Shown here piece after piece: positions 48,578-57,353 of a DNA stretch of 64,000 nt (position 1 is its first letter; the number at the start of each line of letters is the position of its first letter). The notes under the pieces are model-generated. The model saw only the letters and a program-made list of their open reading frames with translations, did no database searches and was not told the DNA's origin. The DNA is from Crystallibacter degradans (GTDB lineage: Bacteria; Actinomycetota; Actinomycetes; Actinomycetales; Micrococcaceae). The position numbers and the translations under genes were made by a program. The DNA lies in the NCBI RefSeq assembly GCF_012952295.1, contig NZ_JABBCH010000011.1, positions 80,961 through 144,960 on the forward strand, read 5' to 3'.

Positions 48578-50170
48578 GTGACTGCACTCAAGAGACGATT
48601 AGCCCGAATCCGAAATCAGGCATTGCGGCTGATGTCCACGAATGTCAGCTATTACCGCCGACATCGGGGCCAAAACGATAACCTAATCCGTTCAGGTTCC
48701 ACGTTCATGCCGATGCTGACAAGAATTGATGCAAATCTGCGGATACCTGAACAGCGACAGCGGGCGCTGTCCCTGGTGCGAGAGTTACTGAACAACGCAG
48801 GAATTGATTTCTGGATGCTGCCAACTCGGTCAGACCGCCCTCATATCATCGGCATTCATGTGCGGGAACGCGAGAAGCTTTTCTCCCTGCTAAGGCAGCA
48901 AACCACTTTCTCGGGTTGGTACCTCGAATCGCTCAGTCGCCGCGGCAAGACTTACGGACAGATTCACATGATCGGTCCATCGCTCCGATCTACCCAAGCA
49001 ATCGGGGTTCGCATTTACGAATCGGTGAAGGCGGAGCCAGCCTCTACCTTTTCGACCACACCTATGCAGGGTGTAGAGATACATTTCTGGGATCAGGGCG
49101 AATCAATACTAGAATCGTTGGTCTGGAACGATCGGATTGTAGCGACAACTAACTCAGATGCTGACCGCCAACCCGACCAAGAGATATGTTCAGCACAGTC
49201 GCCGGCAACCCAAGACGTCTCCTTTCCTATTGATGTCGTTTTCACTTGGGTTGATGGTACGGATCCTGAGTGGCTGAAACGCAAAGCATCGGCACTACAG
49301 ATTCATGACCCGGATCTCTTCACGGATAGCGCAATTGATGCCGCACGTTTCGCTGATCATGACGAATTACGCTACAGCTTGAGAAGCATCGAACAATTCG
49401 CCCCTTGGGTCCGGAAGATTTGGATCGTCACAGCGGGCCAAACCCCGCCTTGGCTAAATACCACGAATCCGCGGATCCAAGTTGTCGACCATGAGGATAT
49501 ATGGCCATCGCCCAAGGGGCTCCCAACATTCAATTCACACGCCATTGAGGCAAATCTCCATCGCATTCCCGACTTGGCCGAGTACTATCTGTACTTTAAC
49601 GATGACGTCCTTTTGGGTAGGCCTATTGCCCCGGAACTGTTTTTCCACGCAAATGGGATTACTAAGTTTTTCCAGTCGCGAGCGTTGGTCGACTTCGGGC
49701 CGACCGTTCCTGGTGAAAATGCATCAACAACGGCCGCAAAAAACGCTAGGCAACTTATCCAGCAGGCCTTTGGCGTGACGTTCAGCCGCAAGTTTTACCA
49801 CGTTCCGGCGCCGATCTCTCGCAAAATTATGACTCAGGCCGAGGAACGATTCCGCAACGCTTTCCAACGAACGCGAGAAGCTTCATTTCGAACGGCTACG
49901 GACATTGCACCATCTGGCTCAATGTATCTGAATTACGCCTATGCAGCCGGCCATGCAGTCCCTGGCTCCATTCGCTACGATTACATCGATCCCGCGACGG
50001 ATGACGGCAGACGGCGAATGGAAAACGTTATACGTCGCAGGCATCTCGACGTCATTTGCGTAAACGATGGAGCGACCGAACAGTCACTTGAGGAACGCGA
50101 AGAAACGGACAGTTACATCAGACATGCTCTCGGTCGCATGTTTCCCGTCAAAAGTTCCTTTGAGCTCTAG
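48578..50170 (+). CDS. Stealth-family sugar-phosphate transferase
   Basis: A 530-residue Stealth protein: CR1 IDVVFTWVDGTDPEW, CR2 DELRYSLRSIEQFAPWVRK with VTAGQTPPWL, FNSHAIEANLHRI and YFNDDVLLGR, then CR3 and CR4 (MYLNYAYAAGHAVPGS). The N-terminal 210 residues are variable, as in the other copies. The gene is clearly less GC-rich than the window's core genes, which points to later acquisition. GTG start at 48578; GGAGG lies 12 nt upstream, a little far. Confidence 0.88.
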   Translation: MTALKRRLARIRNQALRLMSTNVSYYRRHRGQNDNLIRSGSTFMPMLTRIDANLRIPEQRQRALSLVRELLNNAGIDFWMLPTRSDRPHIIGIHVREREKLFSLLRQQTTFSGWYLESLSRRGKTYGQIHMIGPSLRSTQAIGVRIYESVKAEPASTFSTTPMQGVEIHFWDQGESILESLVWNDRIVATTNSDADRQPDQEICSAQSPATQDVSFPIDVVFTWVDGTDPEWLKRKASALQIHDPDLFTDSAIDAARFADHDELRYSLRSIEQFAPWVRKIWIVTAGQTPPWLNTTNPRIQVVDHEDIWPSPKGLPTFNSHAIEANLHRIPDLAEYYLYFNDDVLLGRPIAPELFFHANGITKFFQSRALVDFGPTVPGENASTTAAKNARQLIQQAFGVTFSRKFYHVPAPISRKIMTQAEERFRNAFQRTREASFRTATDIAPSGSMYLNYAYAAGHAVPGSIRYDYIDPATDDGRRRMENVIRRRHLDVICVNDGATEQSLEEREETDSYIRHALGRMFPVKSSFEL

Positions 50171-50177
50171 CCTGCGT

Positions 50178-50312
50178 TCAGGTTCCTACGACAACGCGGG
50201 ATGGCCGCGGCACCGAGACCTTGGCCAGTCGCTGCACCAAGGCAGCCGACAGATCACCGGCCGTGACGGGGGACTCGTCCCAGAATGAGGTGTCAAGGGC
50301 CGTATTTTCTGC
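50178..50312 (-). pseudogene. C-terminal coding remnant, unidentified
   Basis: On the minus strand a 44-codon open segment reads ENTALDTSFWDESPVTAGD and continues with LSAALVQRLAKVSVP to a stop. It looks like a genuine protein C-terminus but has no start codon with a ribosome binding site and is preceded by a stop. I take it as the end of a gene cut off by a deletion or insertion. The family is not recognised. Confidence 0.4.
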
Positions 50313-50447
50313 CTATTGGAGGCCAGGATAGGTGCTTACCGGGGGCCAGTTAACCGCCTTGACCAGTTTCACCGAGGCTTCGACGCCGCCCTTCGTCACC
50401 GGATCGGCTGGTTGGCGGGCACTTTCGTGGCCATCGATGGGCAGTTT
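50313..50447 (-). pseudogene. Transposase remnant (integrase-core type)
   Basis: On the minus strand a segment reads ADPVTKGGVEASVKLVKA, which resembles the conserved region around the last catalytic Glu of rve-type transposases (Lys-Gly-Gly-x-Glu-x-Ser-Val-Lys). The frame is closed on both sides by stops, and no other part of the transposase is visible, so it is a scar of an old insertion. Confidence 0.45.
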
Positions 50448-50585
50448 TCATGGCCGCTAGCAGTGAGGTTTATGAGCGTCTCGATGAGGCCGACGAGGGT
50501 ACCGTCACTGTGCTAAGTCGTGCGTCCGCGGGAATACTCTGTGCGCGGACGCATCGCTGCACCTCTGACGCAGGCGCACCCTTCT
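50448..50585. other. Rest of the gap between two Stealth genes
   Basis: No gene or clear repeat is recognised here. Together with the two remnants to the left it forms a 415-bp stretch of decayed sequence between convergent genes. Confidence 0.4.
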
Positions 50586-53372
50586 CTATTCATTTTCGCG
50601 CTCATAGTCGGTGGGTATCGGGACAAGCTCCTTCAGGAACTGATCGGTGATGAATGCAGTGAATTCCGGGTCCGGGTCCCCGTGATTCGGCTCTCCCAGC
50701 GTCAATACATCTGGTCTGCGACCTCGCAGGATACGTGCCATCATCGCTTCCGTGCCTTCTCTGGCCAGTCCCACGAATGAATAGTCGACGGTTCCAGGTA
50801 TGGCGCGTCCCGTCGCGTAAGAGTAGTACTGCGCCAATGAAGAGAGCAGTGAGATATCGCCGCTAGACCGGAAGCGAGCCATCCGTGTCCGGTCGAAATC
50901 AACCTGATACTTCGCTTCCATCTCATCCAATACGCTTCTCTTGTGCGGATACGGCGTATGGAGGAGGCTCTGTGAAATTTCGAATCCAAACTCCTGACGG
51001 ATTAGTTCCCTGTTATTAGCTGCGGCGCTGAGATGAGGAGGAGCATTTTCACCGAGATAGTTGATCTTTACTGGAGACGTGAAGAATCGGCTAAGGCCAT
51101 TAGCCGCAAAATAATTCTCCGGCCGCTGAGGCCTCGTCAGAATAGTGTCGTCGTTGAAATAGAGAAAATGTTCGGCTAGGCCATCGATGCGGTGTAGTAC
51201 AGTCTCGATTGCATGGGAATTAAAGGTAGGCAGAACGCCTGCTTGCGGGAAAAGCGAGTCATGCGACACGAATTCTACGCGTTCATCGGCTTGGGCGAAC
51301 CAAGCGGGAGTCTGCCCCGCAGTCACTATGTATACTTTTCGGATCCAGGGAGCAAACATCCTCAGAGAACGAAGGGAGTATTTCAGTTCGTTCCGGTTCG
51401 TGAATCTGGCCGTGCTTGCTGCTTCCGCATGCAATCGGTCGTTTTCCGGCAGGTAACGCCCTCGCGCATTGCGCCACTGCGGGTCAGTATCATCAACCCA
51501 GGTGTAGACGGCATCAATGGGAAAGTTTACCTCCGACCAGAGGGGAAGATCCTGACCGTTTGAAATGCTGGGCAGATGGATCTGTGCCGTCGAAGAAGAA
51601 GTGCCGGTATGGAAAAGTGACTCCGGCAGTCGGTCAAGGACACGGTTATGGCGAGGAGGTGCGAGGAGTCCTGGCTCTTCCTCGACAACGTTCCAGAGCT
51701 CGACGTCGCAGGCGAAACCATCACCGCGCCGAACGATAGCCTCAGGGTCTACATATTCTCGGAAGAGCCGGAGTGTCGTCGCCGTTTCGAATACCGGCGG
51801 AATTTGCGGCGATTTAGCCGGCTCCCAATATCCCGGCGTTAGCTTTCGAGAACCGGCAAGTGCTTCAACACGCAAGCCAGAGTATTGGGGACCGATGAGC
51901 GACTCAAGAAGTCTTTCCTTGTCCCGGACTGAAACAGCCATGGATGACCGGTTCATGTCGTAACCTTTGAGCAGGACGTAGCGAATATCGGCATCATCCA
52001 GTAACTGGCGCACCAATTCACCGTTGCGTTGAGTAACCTCATGCCCGGCTAGTTCCGAAAGCTCAAGCACGAGTTCGGAAGAACCTTCGAGGTATTGTCC
52101 TATTTCGTCGGATTCCTGCGCAGTCTCTGCTAGTTGGGAATTCAGCAGCTGTGTGGCTTTTTTCGTACGTCGCAGTGACCGTTCGTCCCGCGTTGATCCG
52201 TCGGAGGCTTCCTCAAGCAGAGCGGTAAAAAGTTCAATCCATTTCTTTTGGATTTGATCCGGTGAAAAGCGTGCCGCAGACGCCTTGGCCGCTGTGCCCA
52301 TACGGATACGTTTAGCAGAGTCTCCCATCAGCTCTTCAAGCGCTTGGGCCAGGATCTGGACATCTCCGGTTGGAATAAGTCTTCCGTTCACCCCGTCATC
52401 GATAATCTCGGATGGCCCTGTCGGGCAGTCATATGACACGACCGGCACACCGGCGGCGATCGCTTCAAGCGCTACGAGGGGCAGGCCCTCACTGCGGGAG
52501 CTCAACGCTGCGATGGAAGCCTTCGACCATTCCGAAAGCATGTCTGTGACCGGCGGGATCAGCTCAAGACGAGATTCCACGCCCAACCGTCGAGCCATGC
52601 GCCGGTAGGCGTCCTCCTGCGGTCCTGAGCCGTAGAGACGGAGCCTCCAGTCCGGATGCTCAGGGGCAGCATGTGCAAAGGCCCTGATTAAATGGTCAAA
52701 ACGTTTGCCCGGGACGAAACGGCCCGCTGCGACAATCAGCGGCAGACGTCCGGACGTCTCGGGACGAAACACGTCAGGAATGGCGTTGGGGATCGTGACG
52801 AGATTCGGAGCAGCAGCCTGCAGTGCGTCAGCAAGCCAATCCGACGACTCATCAGTCAGCGAAACTATGCAGTCGGCGCGAGGACCGAACAGAAGAATCG
52901 GTTCGGCAGTCACGCCCCTGGTACCTGTGGACCGATGCTCTTCCTCTACAACAATGACCTTCGGAGGCGCTTGTTGGACCGCCAGAGCGGTCAGAGCAGG
53001 GGTCGAAGTCACCAAGATGTCGCATTGCAACTGGACAAGAGCACGATTGATGGCGATGTCGGTTAGCGCATTGAGTTGATTGTCCCATTTATCTGGAATG
53101 AACCGCGAAGGTACCTGACTGAGGAGAGGCTGTTCGTTCGGGTTCGACTCTACGCCGTTGTTGTTCGCGAGATATATCCATTTGTTTCGATCAATCAGAT
53201 ACTGCACTTCGACCCGCGGGTCTAACTCAAAAAAGGTCGAGCCGGTGTCGCGGTAGACACTGAGAATGCCAACGTCATGACCGTCCGCCGCCATGCTGTT
53301 TGCTTGCGTTATTATGGCACGTTCTGTGCCTGCCGCATTATCCGCCGTTGTCAGGAAGTACGTGATTTTCAA
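50586..53372 (-). CDS. GT4 glycosyltransferase fused to Stealth sugar-phosphate transferase
   Basis: A 928-residue two-enzyme fusion. Residues 1-390 are a GT4 glycosyltransferase: GTERAIITQANSMAADGHDV, AAGRFVPGKRFDHLI, LYGSGPQEDAYRR and SRSEGLPLVALEAIAAGVPVV. After a charged linker, residues about 440-928 are a Stealth protein with CR1 IDAVYTWVDDTDPQW, CR2 NELKYSLRSLRMFAPWIRK with FNSHAIETVLHRI and YFNDDTILTR, and CR4-like SSLAQYYSYATG. Inference: it adds a sugar and then a sugar-1-phosphate to the same repeat unit. The TTG start overlaps the preceding stop (TTGA). Confidence 0.88.
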   Translation of the reverse strand: MKITYFLTTADNAAGTERAIITQANSMAADGHDVGILSVYRDTGSTFFELDPRVEVQYLIDRNKWIYLANNNGVESNPNEQPLLSQVPSRFIPDKWDNQLNALTDIAINRALVQLQCDILVTSTPALTALAVQQAPPKVIVVEEEHRSTGTRGVTAEPILLFGPRADCIVSLTDESSDWLADALQAAAPNLVTIPNAIPDVFRPETSGRLPLIVAAGRFVPGKRFDHLIRAFAHAAPEHPDWRLRLYGSGPQEDAYRRMARRLGVESRLELIPPVTDMLSEWSKASIAALSSRSEGLPLVALEAIAAGVPVVSYDCPTGPSEIIDDGVNGRLIPTGDVQILAQALEELMGDSAKRIRMGTAAKASAARFSPDQIQKKWIELFTALLEEASDGSTRDERSLRRTKKATQLLNSQLAETAQESDEIGQYLEGSSELVLELSELAGHEVTQRNGELVRQLLDDADIRYVLLKGYDMNRSSMAVSVRDKERLLESLIGPQYSGLRVEALAGSRKLTPGYWEPAKSPQIPPVFETATTLRLFREYVDPEAIVRRGDGFACDVELWNVVEEEPGLLAPPRHNRVLDRLPESLFHTGTSSSTAQIHLPSISNGQDLPLWSEVNFPIDAVYTWVDDTDPQWRNARGRYLPENDRLHAEAASTARFTNRNELKYSLRSLRMFAPWIRKVYIVTAGQTPAWFAQADERVEFVSHDSLFPQAGVLPTFNSHAIETVLHRIDGLAEHFLYFNDDTILTRPQRPENYFAANGLSRFFTSPVKINYLGENAPPHLSAAANNRELIRQEFGFEISQSLLHTPYPHKRSVLDEMEAKYQVDFDRTRMARFRSSGDISLLSSLAQYYSYATGRAIPGTVDYSFVGLAREGTEAMMARILRGRRPDVLTLGEPNHGDPDPEFTAFITDQFLKELVPIPTDYERENE

Positions 53373-54367
53373 CTGCCGGTTCCTTCCGGTTGAACGTCGG
53401 TATGTCGTCCGCCCTTAATCTCCAAAGACAGGTATCCGTCCAAGGTCCAGTAAGGACGCAGGAATCTACGGCGGCTGCCGGAGTGGAAAGGGACAGCAGC
53501 GTATTTAAACACTCCGCGTGGATCCTCGATGTCCGTTAGCCCTAAACGTACCCGGTAGGGATCCCGCGCAGAATGCTCCATCAGCACATCCCAGACAACC
53601 GTCTCGCCAGCCTGGGCGGCGACGTCCGAGGCCAGGATATTTTCGCCCTTTATTCGCGCTTCACCACGCCCGTCGGTGATTTGAAGCGGGATACGCACTT
53701 CGGCCTTGGCCTTTCTCTTCCGGAGGACGAGTCCTGCTTCACCATCGGAAACAGTTGCTGAGGCTCGGATGTGGCAGACGATTGATCCCATATGTACTGT
53801 TAGGCGGTCCACATACAGTTGTTCAGGAGCTGGCTCCCCGATCAACAGCAGAGCGCCTGGTTGTGCGCGGCAACTCCAGATGGTTCCGTCGTCCGGAGAT
53901 ACCGCGGGGGTTTTTGGTAGAGTGTCCCCTCCGGGCGCTCGAAATGTAATTCTTTTCGTTTTGCCGCCTACAACAGCAAAGGCCGTCCAGGTTTTCGCTT
54001 CTAATGAAACGACATTGATCGGCAGGCGACCAGTCGCTTGCCAGCGCGAGTTGAACGACTTGATAGGCCGCATATGGCACTCGAATCGCTGACCGTCGCT
54101 GGACGTGAACCAAAGTTCGGAAACCTGATTTCGACTATTCTCAGACTGCAGTCCGCCCAAGGTTAGCAACGTTCCATTGGCAACGGATACGTCAGTGGCG
54201 ACTACAGCGTTCAAATCCACAAATCTCGAAGAGATGATTCCTAAAGCTTTACGTCTGACTCTGCCAACCGTCCGACGGGATGTTTGGACGATCCGTTTGA
54301 TCGAAGATGGCATCATCATATTTGCACCAGCCTTTGAGGAAGTAAGTGAGGGAAACGACTTCGACAA
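53369..54367 (-). CDS. Standalone beta-rich protein related to the accessory region of the TagF-like enzyme
   Basis: A 332-residue protein with no catalytic motif I can recognise. Its C-terminal half (VVWDVLMEHSARDPYRVRLG then LRPYWTLDGYLSLEI) parallels the accessory region of the 1148-residue TagF-like protein (DAWLEVHESGAEDPHRVRVG then ITPYYTFKAKKTSFHLEL). The basic N-terminus carries no clear signal peptide. The start is uncertain; an ATG at MMMPSSIKR (around 54319) is also possible. Its stop overlaps the start of the GT4-Stealth gene, so they are coupled. It may be a scaffold or polymer-binding subunit. Confidence 0.7.
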   Translation of the reverse strand: MSKSFPSLTSSKAGANMMMPSSIKRIVQTSRRTVGRVRRKALGIISSRFVDLNAVVATDVSVANGTLLTLGGLQSENSRNQVSELWFTSSDGQRFECHMRPIKSFNSRWQATGRLPINVVSLEAKTWTAFAVVGGKTKRITFRAPGGDTLPKTPAVSPDDGTIWSCRAQPGALLLIGEPAPEQLYVDRLTVHMGSIVCHIRASATVSDGEAGLVLRKRKAKAEVRIPLQITDGRGEARIKGENILASDVAAQAGETVVWDVLMEHSARDPYRVRLGLTDIEDPRGVFKYAAVPFHSGSRRRFLRPYWTLDGYLSLEIKGGRHTDVQPEGTGS

Positions 54368-54497
54368 ACGGCACTAGATGGAGGACCGGGGACAAGCCGC
54401 GTTTTTCACATCAGCTTCAGGTCAACGGTCGTATTGTCTTATCAGTCTGAACGCACCCCAGTTTACGCGATGGATGCTCAGCGTTGACAAATCGGAC

Positions 54498-54959
54498 TCA
54501 GCTCAGCTCTTTTACGATCTGGCTGAGACTATCCAGCGTACGCTTCAATTCCTCAACGTGCCGTTCGTCGAAGGCGCTGAGCACCCGCTTCATCTCCGTG
54601 GTTGAAATACCGCTGGTTCTGGGCAAGTAGACAACTTCAACTTTGTCTTCAAGCTCGTCAAACTTCCCTTTCCAATCTTCTCCGATGCCAAAAATCTGGA
54701 CATCGAATTTTTCGATATCCTCCCGTTTTTGGGCCCAGCGCTCTTCAGGAATCGCCATGTCCACATATTTGATAGAACGGACGATCTCGATGCGTTGCTC
54801 GAACGGAACAATAGGCCTCTTGCCTTTTACCGCGTTGAATTCGTCGGTCGAGACGCCCACGATCAGCCGGTCGCCCAATGCGCGCAGCCGCTTGAGGACG
54901 TTCAAGTGACCTATATGAAACAGATCAAAAGTTCCGTAGGTCAGTACTGTCTTGGTCAC
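54498..54959 (-). CDS. tagD: Glycerol-3-phosphate cytidylyltransferase (TagD)
   Basis: A 153-residue nucleotidyltransferase: TYGTFDLFHIGHLNVLKR with the HxGH motif, STDEFNAVKGKRPIVPFEQR, and the second signature RTSGISTT. It makes CDP-glycerol from glycerol-3-phosphate and CTP, the donor for the TagF-type enzymes at 37-43 kb. It is about 20 residues longer at the C-terminus than B. subtilis TagD. GTG start at 54959. It is upstream of, and probably cotranscribed with, the beta-rich and GT4-Stealth genes. Confidence 0.93.
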   Translation of the reverse strand: MTKTVLTYGTFDLFHIGHLNVLKRLRALGDRLIVGVSTDEFNAVKGKRPIVPFEQRIEIVRSIKYVDMAIPEERWAQKREDIEKFDVQIFGIGEDWKGKFDELEDKVEVVYLPRTSGISTTEMKRVLSAFDERHVEELKRTLDSLSQIVKELS

Positions 54960-55032
54960 GCTTGCACCTCATGTTGTCTATGACTGGGTAAGTCCGCTGA
55001 CGAGTATATGGGACTATTCGTCACGATTATTC

Positions 55033-56133
55033 TCACCGTACCGGCGATGAACGAGTCGACGGTACGGGTGCGAGGGACGAAATTCCGCTACTGACGTTCC
55101 TACGGATCGAGGGGCCGAGCGGCGTCTCAATATACTTCCAGATACCCCAAGCCACACCACAGCACACGCCAACGGCCAGCGATAACGTTATTCCAGAAGG
55201 CAGTGCATCTTGGATGAGGTGAATGACCCACCAGCCAAGGTATTCATGTATTAGGTACAGCGGATAGGTCAGCGAACCCGCGAAGCTCAATCCTGTCCAT
55301 GAGAGGCGACTCAGCCGGGTCAAGGTAGCCGCAGCGACCACAGCGAAGCAGCCGGCTACGACAAGCCAACATGCCACGGAGGGAAAGGACAAGCCTGTGA
55401 TGTCTTCCATGCGCTTGAATTGACCCGTTTGGGTTTGTTGCGCGGCGAGTGCCACGTTAATCAGAATTCCGAACCAGCAAACGAAATTCCTACGGTCCTC
55501 AAGCAGCACGAACAGGAGCATTCCACCTGCGAACAGGGGCGCATAATCCGGCATGAGGATTTCGGACAGGAGGTTGTTGTCTGCCATCTCCGCCATGGCG
55601 GCCACAACCGGCCATAGGATCGACACGGTAAGGATCCGCAGCTTCGTGATCCCGAACATCATGAAGAAGCCGATGAGCACATAAAACTTCAGCTCCACCC
55701 ATAACGTCCAATACACTCCGTCCACATGCTCAACGCCCAGGGGAGTCTGGAGCATCGTGAGATTGGCTAGCACTTGGGTAATGCTGATGTCCGTGGCCTC
55801 AGGCCAGACGACAAGCAGCAGACCCCCAGTCAGCAGGACCCCTGCCCAATATCCTGGCAGTAACCGGCCAGCTCGTGACGCCACATAGTCTCTGATAGAC
55901 CGCCCGGACGCAGACATCAAGATGACAAACCCACTAATGATGAAGAATAGCTGCACGCCCAAAGCACCAAAAGCAGCAACCGGAGCAAAATCAGGGAATA
56001 CGTCCAAGACCGGGCGACCCCAGTACGGATTCTCTCTGGCGGTGAAGTGATACAGGACAACGGCGAGGGCTGCAAAGATCCGCAGGCCGTCCAAAAGCCG
56101 GAATCGAGGCTTGGCCTGGGTTGCACGGTTCAT
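55033..56133 (-). CDS. Acyltransferase-3 family membrane protein (OafA-like, no SGNH domain)
   Basis: A 366-residue multi-pass protein from the chosen start MNRATQAKPRFRL. RLLDGLRIFAALAVVLYHF is the conserved first segment with its His; GALGVQLFFIISGFVILM and SRAGRLLPGYW follow, and FAGSLTYPLYLIHEYLGWW is near the end. It is the third acyltransferase-3 in the locus. The frame is open 42 codons upstream to 56259, but the extension is not membrane-like and family members begin near the chosen start. Confidence 0.85.
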   Translation of the reverse strand: MNRATQAKPRFRLLDGLRIFAALAVVLYHFTARENPYWGRPVLDVFPDFAPVAAFGALGVQLFFIISGFVILMSASGRSIRDYVASRAGRLLPGYWAGVLLTGGLLLVVWPEATDISITQVLANLTMLQTPLGVEHVDGVYWTLWVELKFYVLIGFFMMFGITKLRILTVSILWPVVAAMAEMADNNLLSEILMPDYAPLFAGGMLLFVLLEDRRNFVCWFGILINVALAAQQTQTGQFKRMEDITGLSFPSVACWLVVAGCFAVVAAATLTRLSRLSWTGLSFAGSLTYPLYLIHEYLGWWVIHLIQDALPSGITLSLAVGVCCGVAWGIWKYIETPLGPSIRRNVSSGISSLAPVPSTRSSPVR

Positions 56134-56420
56134 GCCATCCGCTCTTTTATTACCGAATGGATGCTTCGATCCTGATGACGACACATGGATCGGTGATTCG
56201 TCAAGAGCAGCCGGCCCGCCTGCTGCCCCCCGTTGCTCGCCCAGGCCTTCCAGCGCCATGATCCACCTAACTCGGTTGCTCAGTACTGGGTGGCCTTACA
56301 CGGCGTGCCCAGCTGTTCCTCCTCCCCCCAAGCCTGAATGAGTCTAAGCAAGACTTTGGCAATAATTGAAACCGAATCGTAATACGGCTGCGGAAAGTCG
56401 GGAGACTGCGAGCGGAATGT
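56134..56420. other. Intergenic stretch, no gene seen
   Basis: About 290 bp between the acyltransferase start and the end of the GT2 gene. It includes a possible upstream extension of the acyltransferase frame and an AT-richer part (56340-56400) that could hold its promoter. No hairpin or RNA gene is recognised. Confidence 0.4.
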
Positions 56421-57353
56421 CTAAACTATGGGCCAGCGACCCGCAGCTCCCATCCGGAACACCGTAGACCATTTCAGTTTCCGGCGCTCTTCATTCGGTC
56501 CCCACGGATTTTGCTGCCACCCTGACCGCCAACCGGCGAACCATGGCTTCAGCTGCTCCGGCTGCCTTCGGGAGCGCGCGACCTGCACCATGGTCCAGGA
56601 CGCAACGTAAATCCAGCTGAAGGGCCAGTGCAGGTTCCTGCGTGCCAGCCAGACCCGGTTCCGGGCGTTAAGCCGGAAGAACTCCTCATGCCGGCGGGGA
56701 TCGATTACTGGATGCCCGGCCCGGAGGTCGCCAGCGTACCAAGTCCGGTAACCGGTGTCCCAGACACGCCACGCGAACTCTATGCCTTCATGGGCGTACC
56801 AGAATGTCGCAGGCCAACCGTTGGTCCGGTCAAAAACATCCCGGCGCATGACGATGGCCATCTCGACAACGGAGAAGACGTTGCTGGATTTGGTATCTTC
56901 GCCCTTGTTCAGACGCGGAATCCACCGCTGCGGCGCATCGGGGTTAACGGGGTCTTCGATGCGCGGCTGGATCATGCCAATGTCCGGCTGGCGCTGAAAG
57001 AGCTGGGCAGCCTTGCACAGGAAGTACTCGTCCGGCAGCCAGGCATCGTCGTCAAGGAAGAACAGATACTCGCCCGACACCTGCGGCACCCCCGCATTGC
57101 GCCCGGCCGGGATACCCAGGTTCTCTTCCAGATGAAGTGACTTGAATCCCGTGGGCAATCCTTCGGGCCGCCAGCCGTTGCCGACAACCACAACATCGAG
57201 CGCAACGCCCTGCTGTGCCTGCAGCGAGGCGAACCCACGCTGCAGGTCCTCTGGTCGGGTTCCCTGCGTCAGGACTACGACGCCGAAGGTCGGCGGCGCC
57301 GCGGACCCATCTCCCGCCGTCGTACTCTCTTTAGCACTTTCCACGGCGCTCAC
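56421..57353 (-). CDS. GT2 glycosyltransferase
   Basis: A 310-residue GT-A enzyme: FGVVVLTQGTRPEDLQRGF, NLGIPAGRNAG, the metal-binding FFLDDDAW and a downstream WYAHEGIEFAWRVW (acidic catalytic region). It has the rhamnosyl/galactofuranosyl-transferase look. The GTG start at 57353 overlaps the preceding stop by 4 bp (GTGA). The frame runs open far upstream to 57767, but that part is antisense-like, Arg/Gly-rich and overlaps the phosphotransferase gene. Last gene of the exporter operon. Confidence 0.85.
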   Translation of the reverse strand: MSAVESAKESTTAGDGSAAPPTFGVVVLTQGTRPEDLQRGFASLQAQQGVALDVVVVGNGWRPEGLPTGFKSLHLEENLGIPAGRNAGVPQVSGEYLFFLDDDAWLPDEYFLCKAAQLFQRQPDIGMIQPRIEDPVNPDAPQRWIPRLNKGEDTKSSNVFSVVEMAIVMRRDVFDRTNGWPATFWYAHEGIEFAWRVWDTGYRTWYAGDLRAGHPVIDPRRHEEFFRLNARNRVWLARRNLHWPFSWIYVASWTMVQVARSRRQPEQLKPWFAGWRSGWQQNPWGPNEERRKLKWSTVFRMGAAGRWPIV

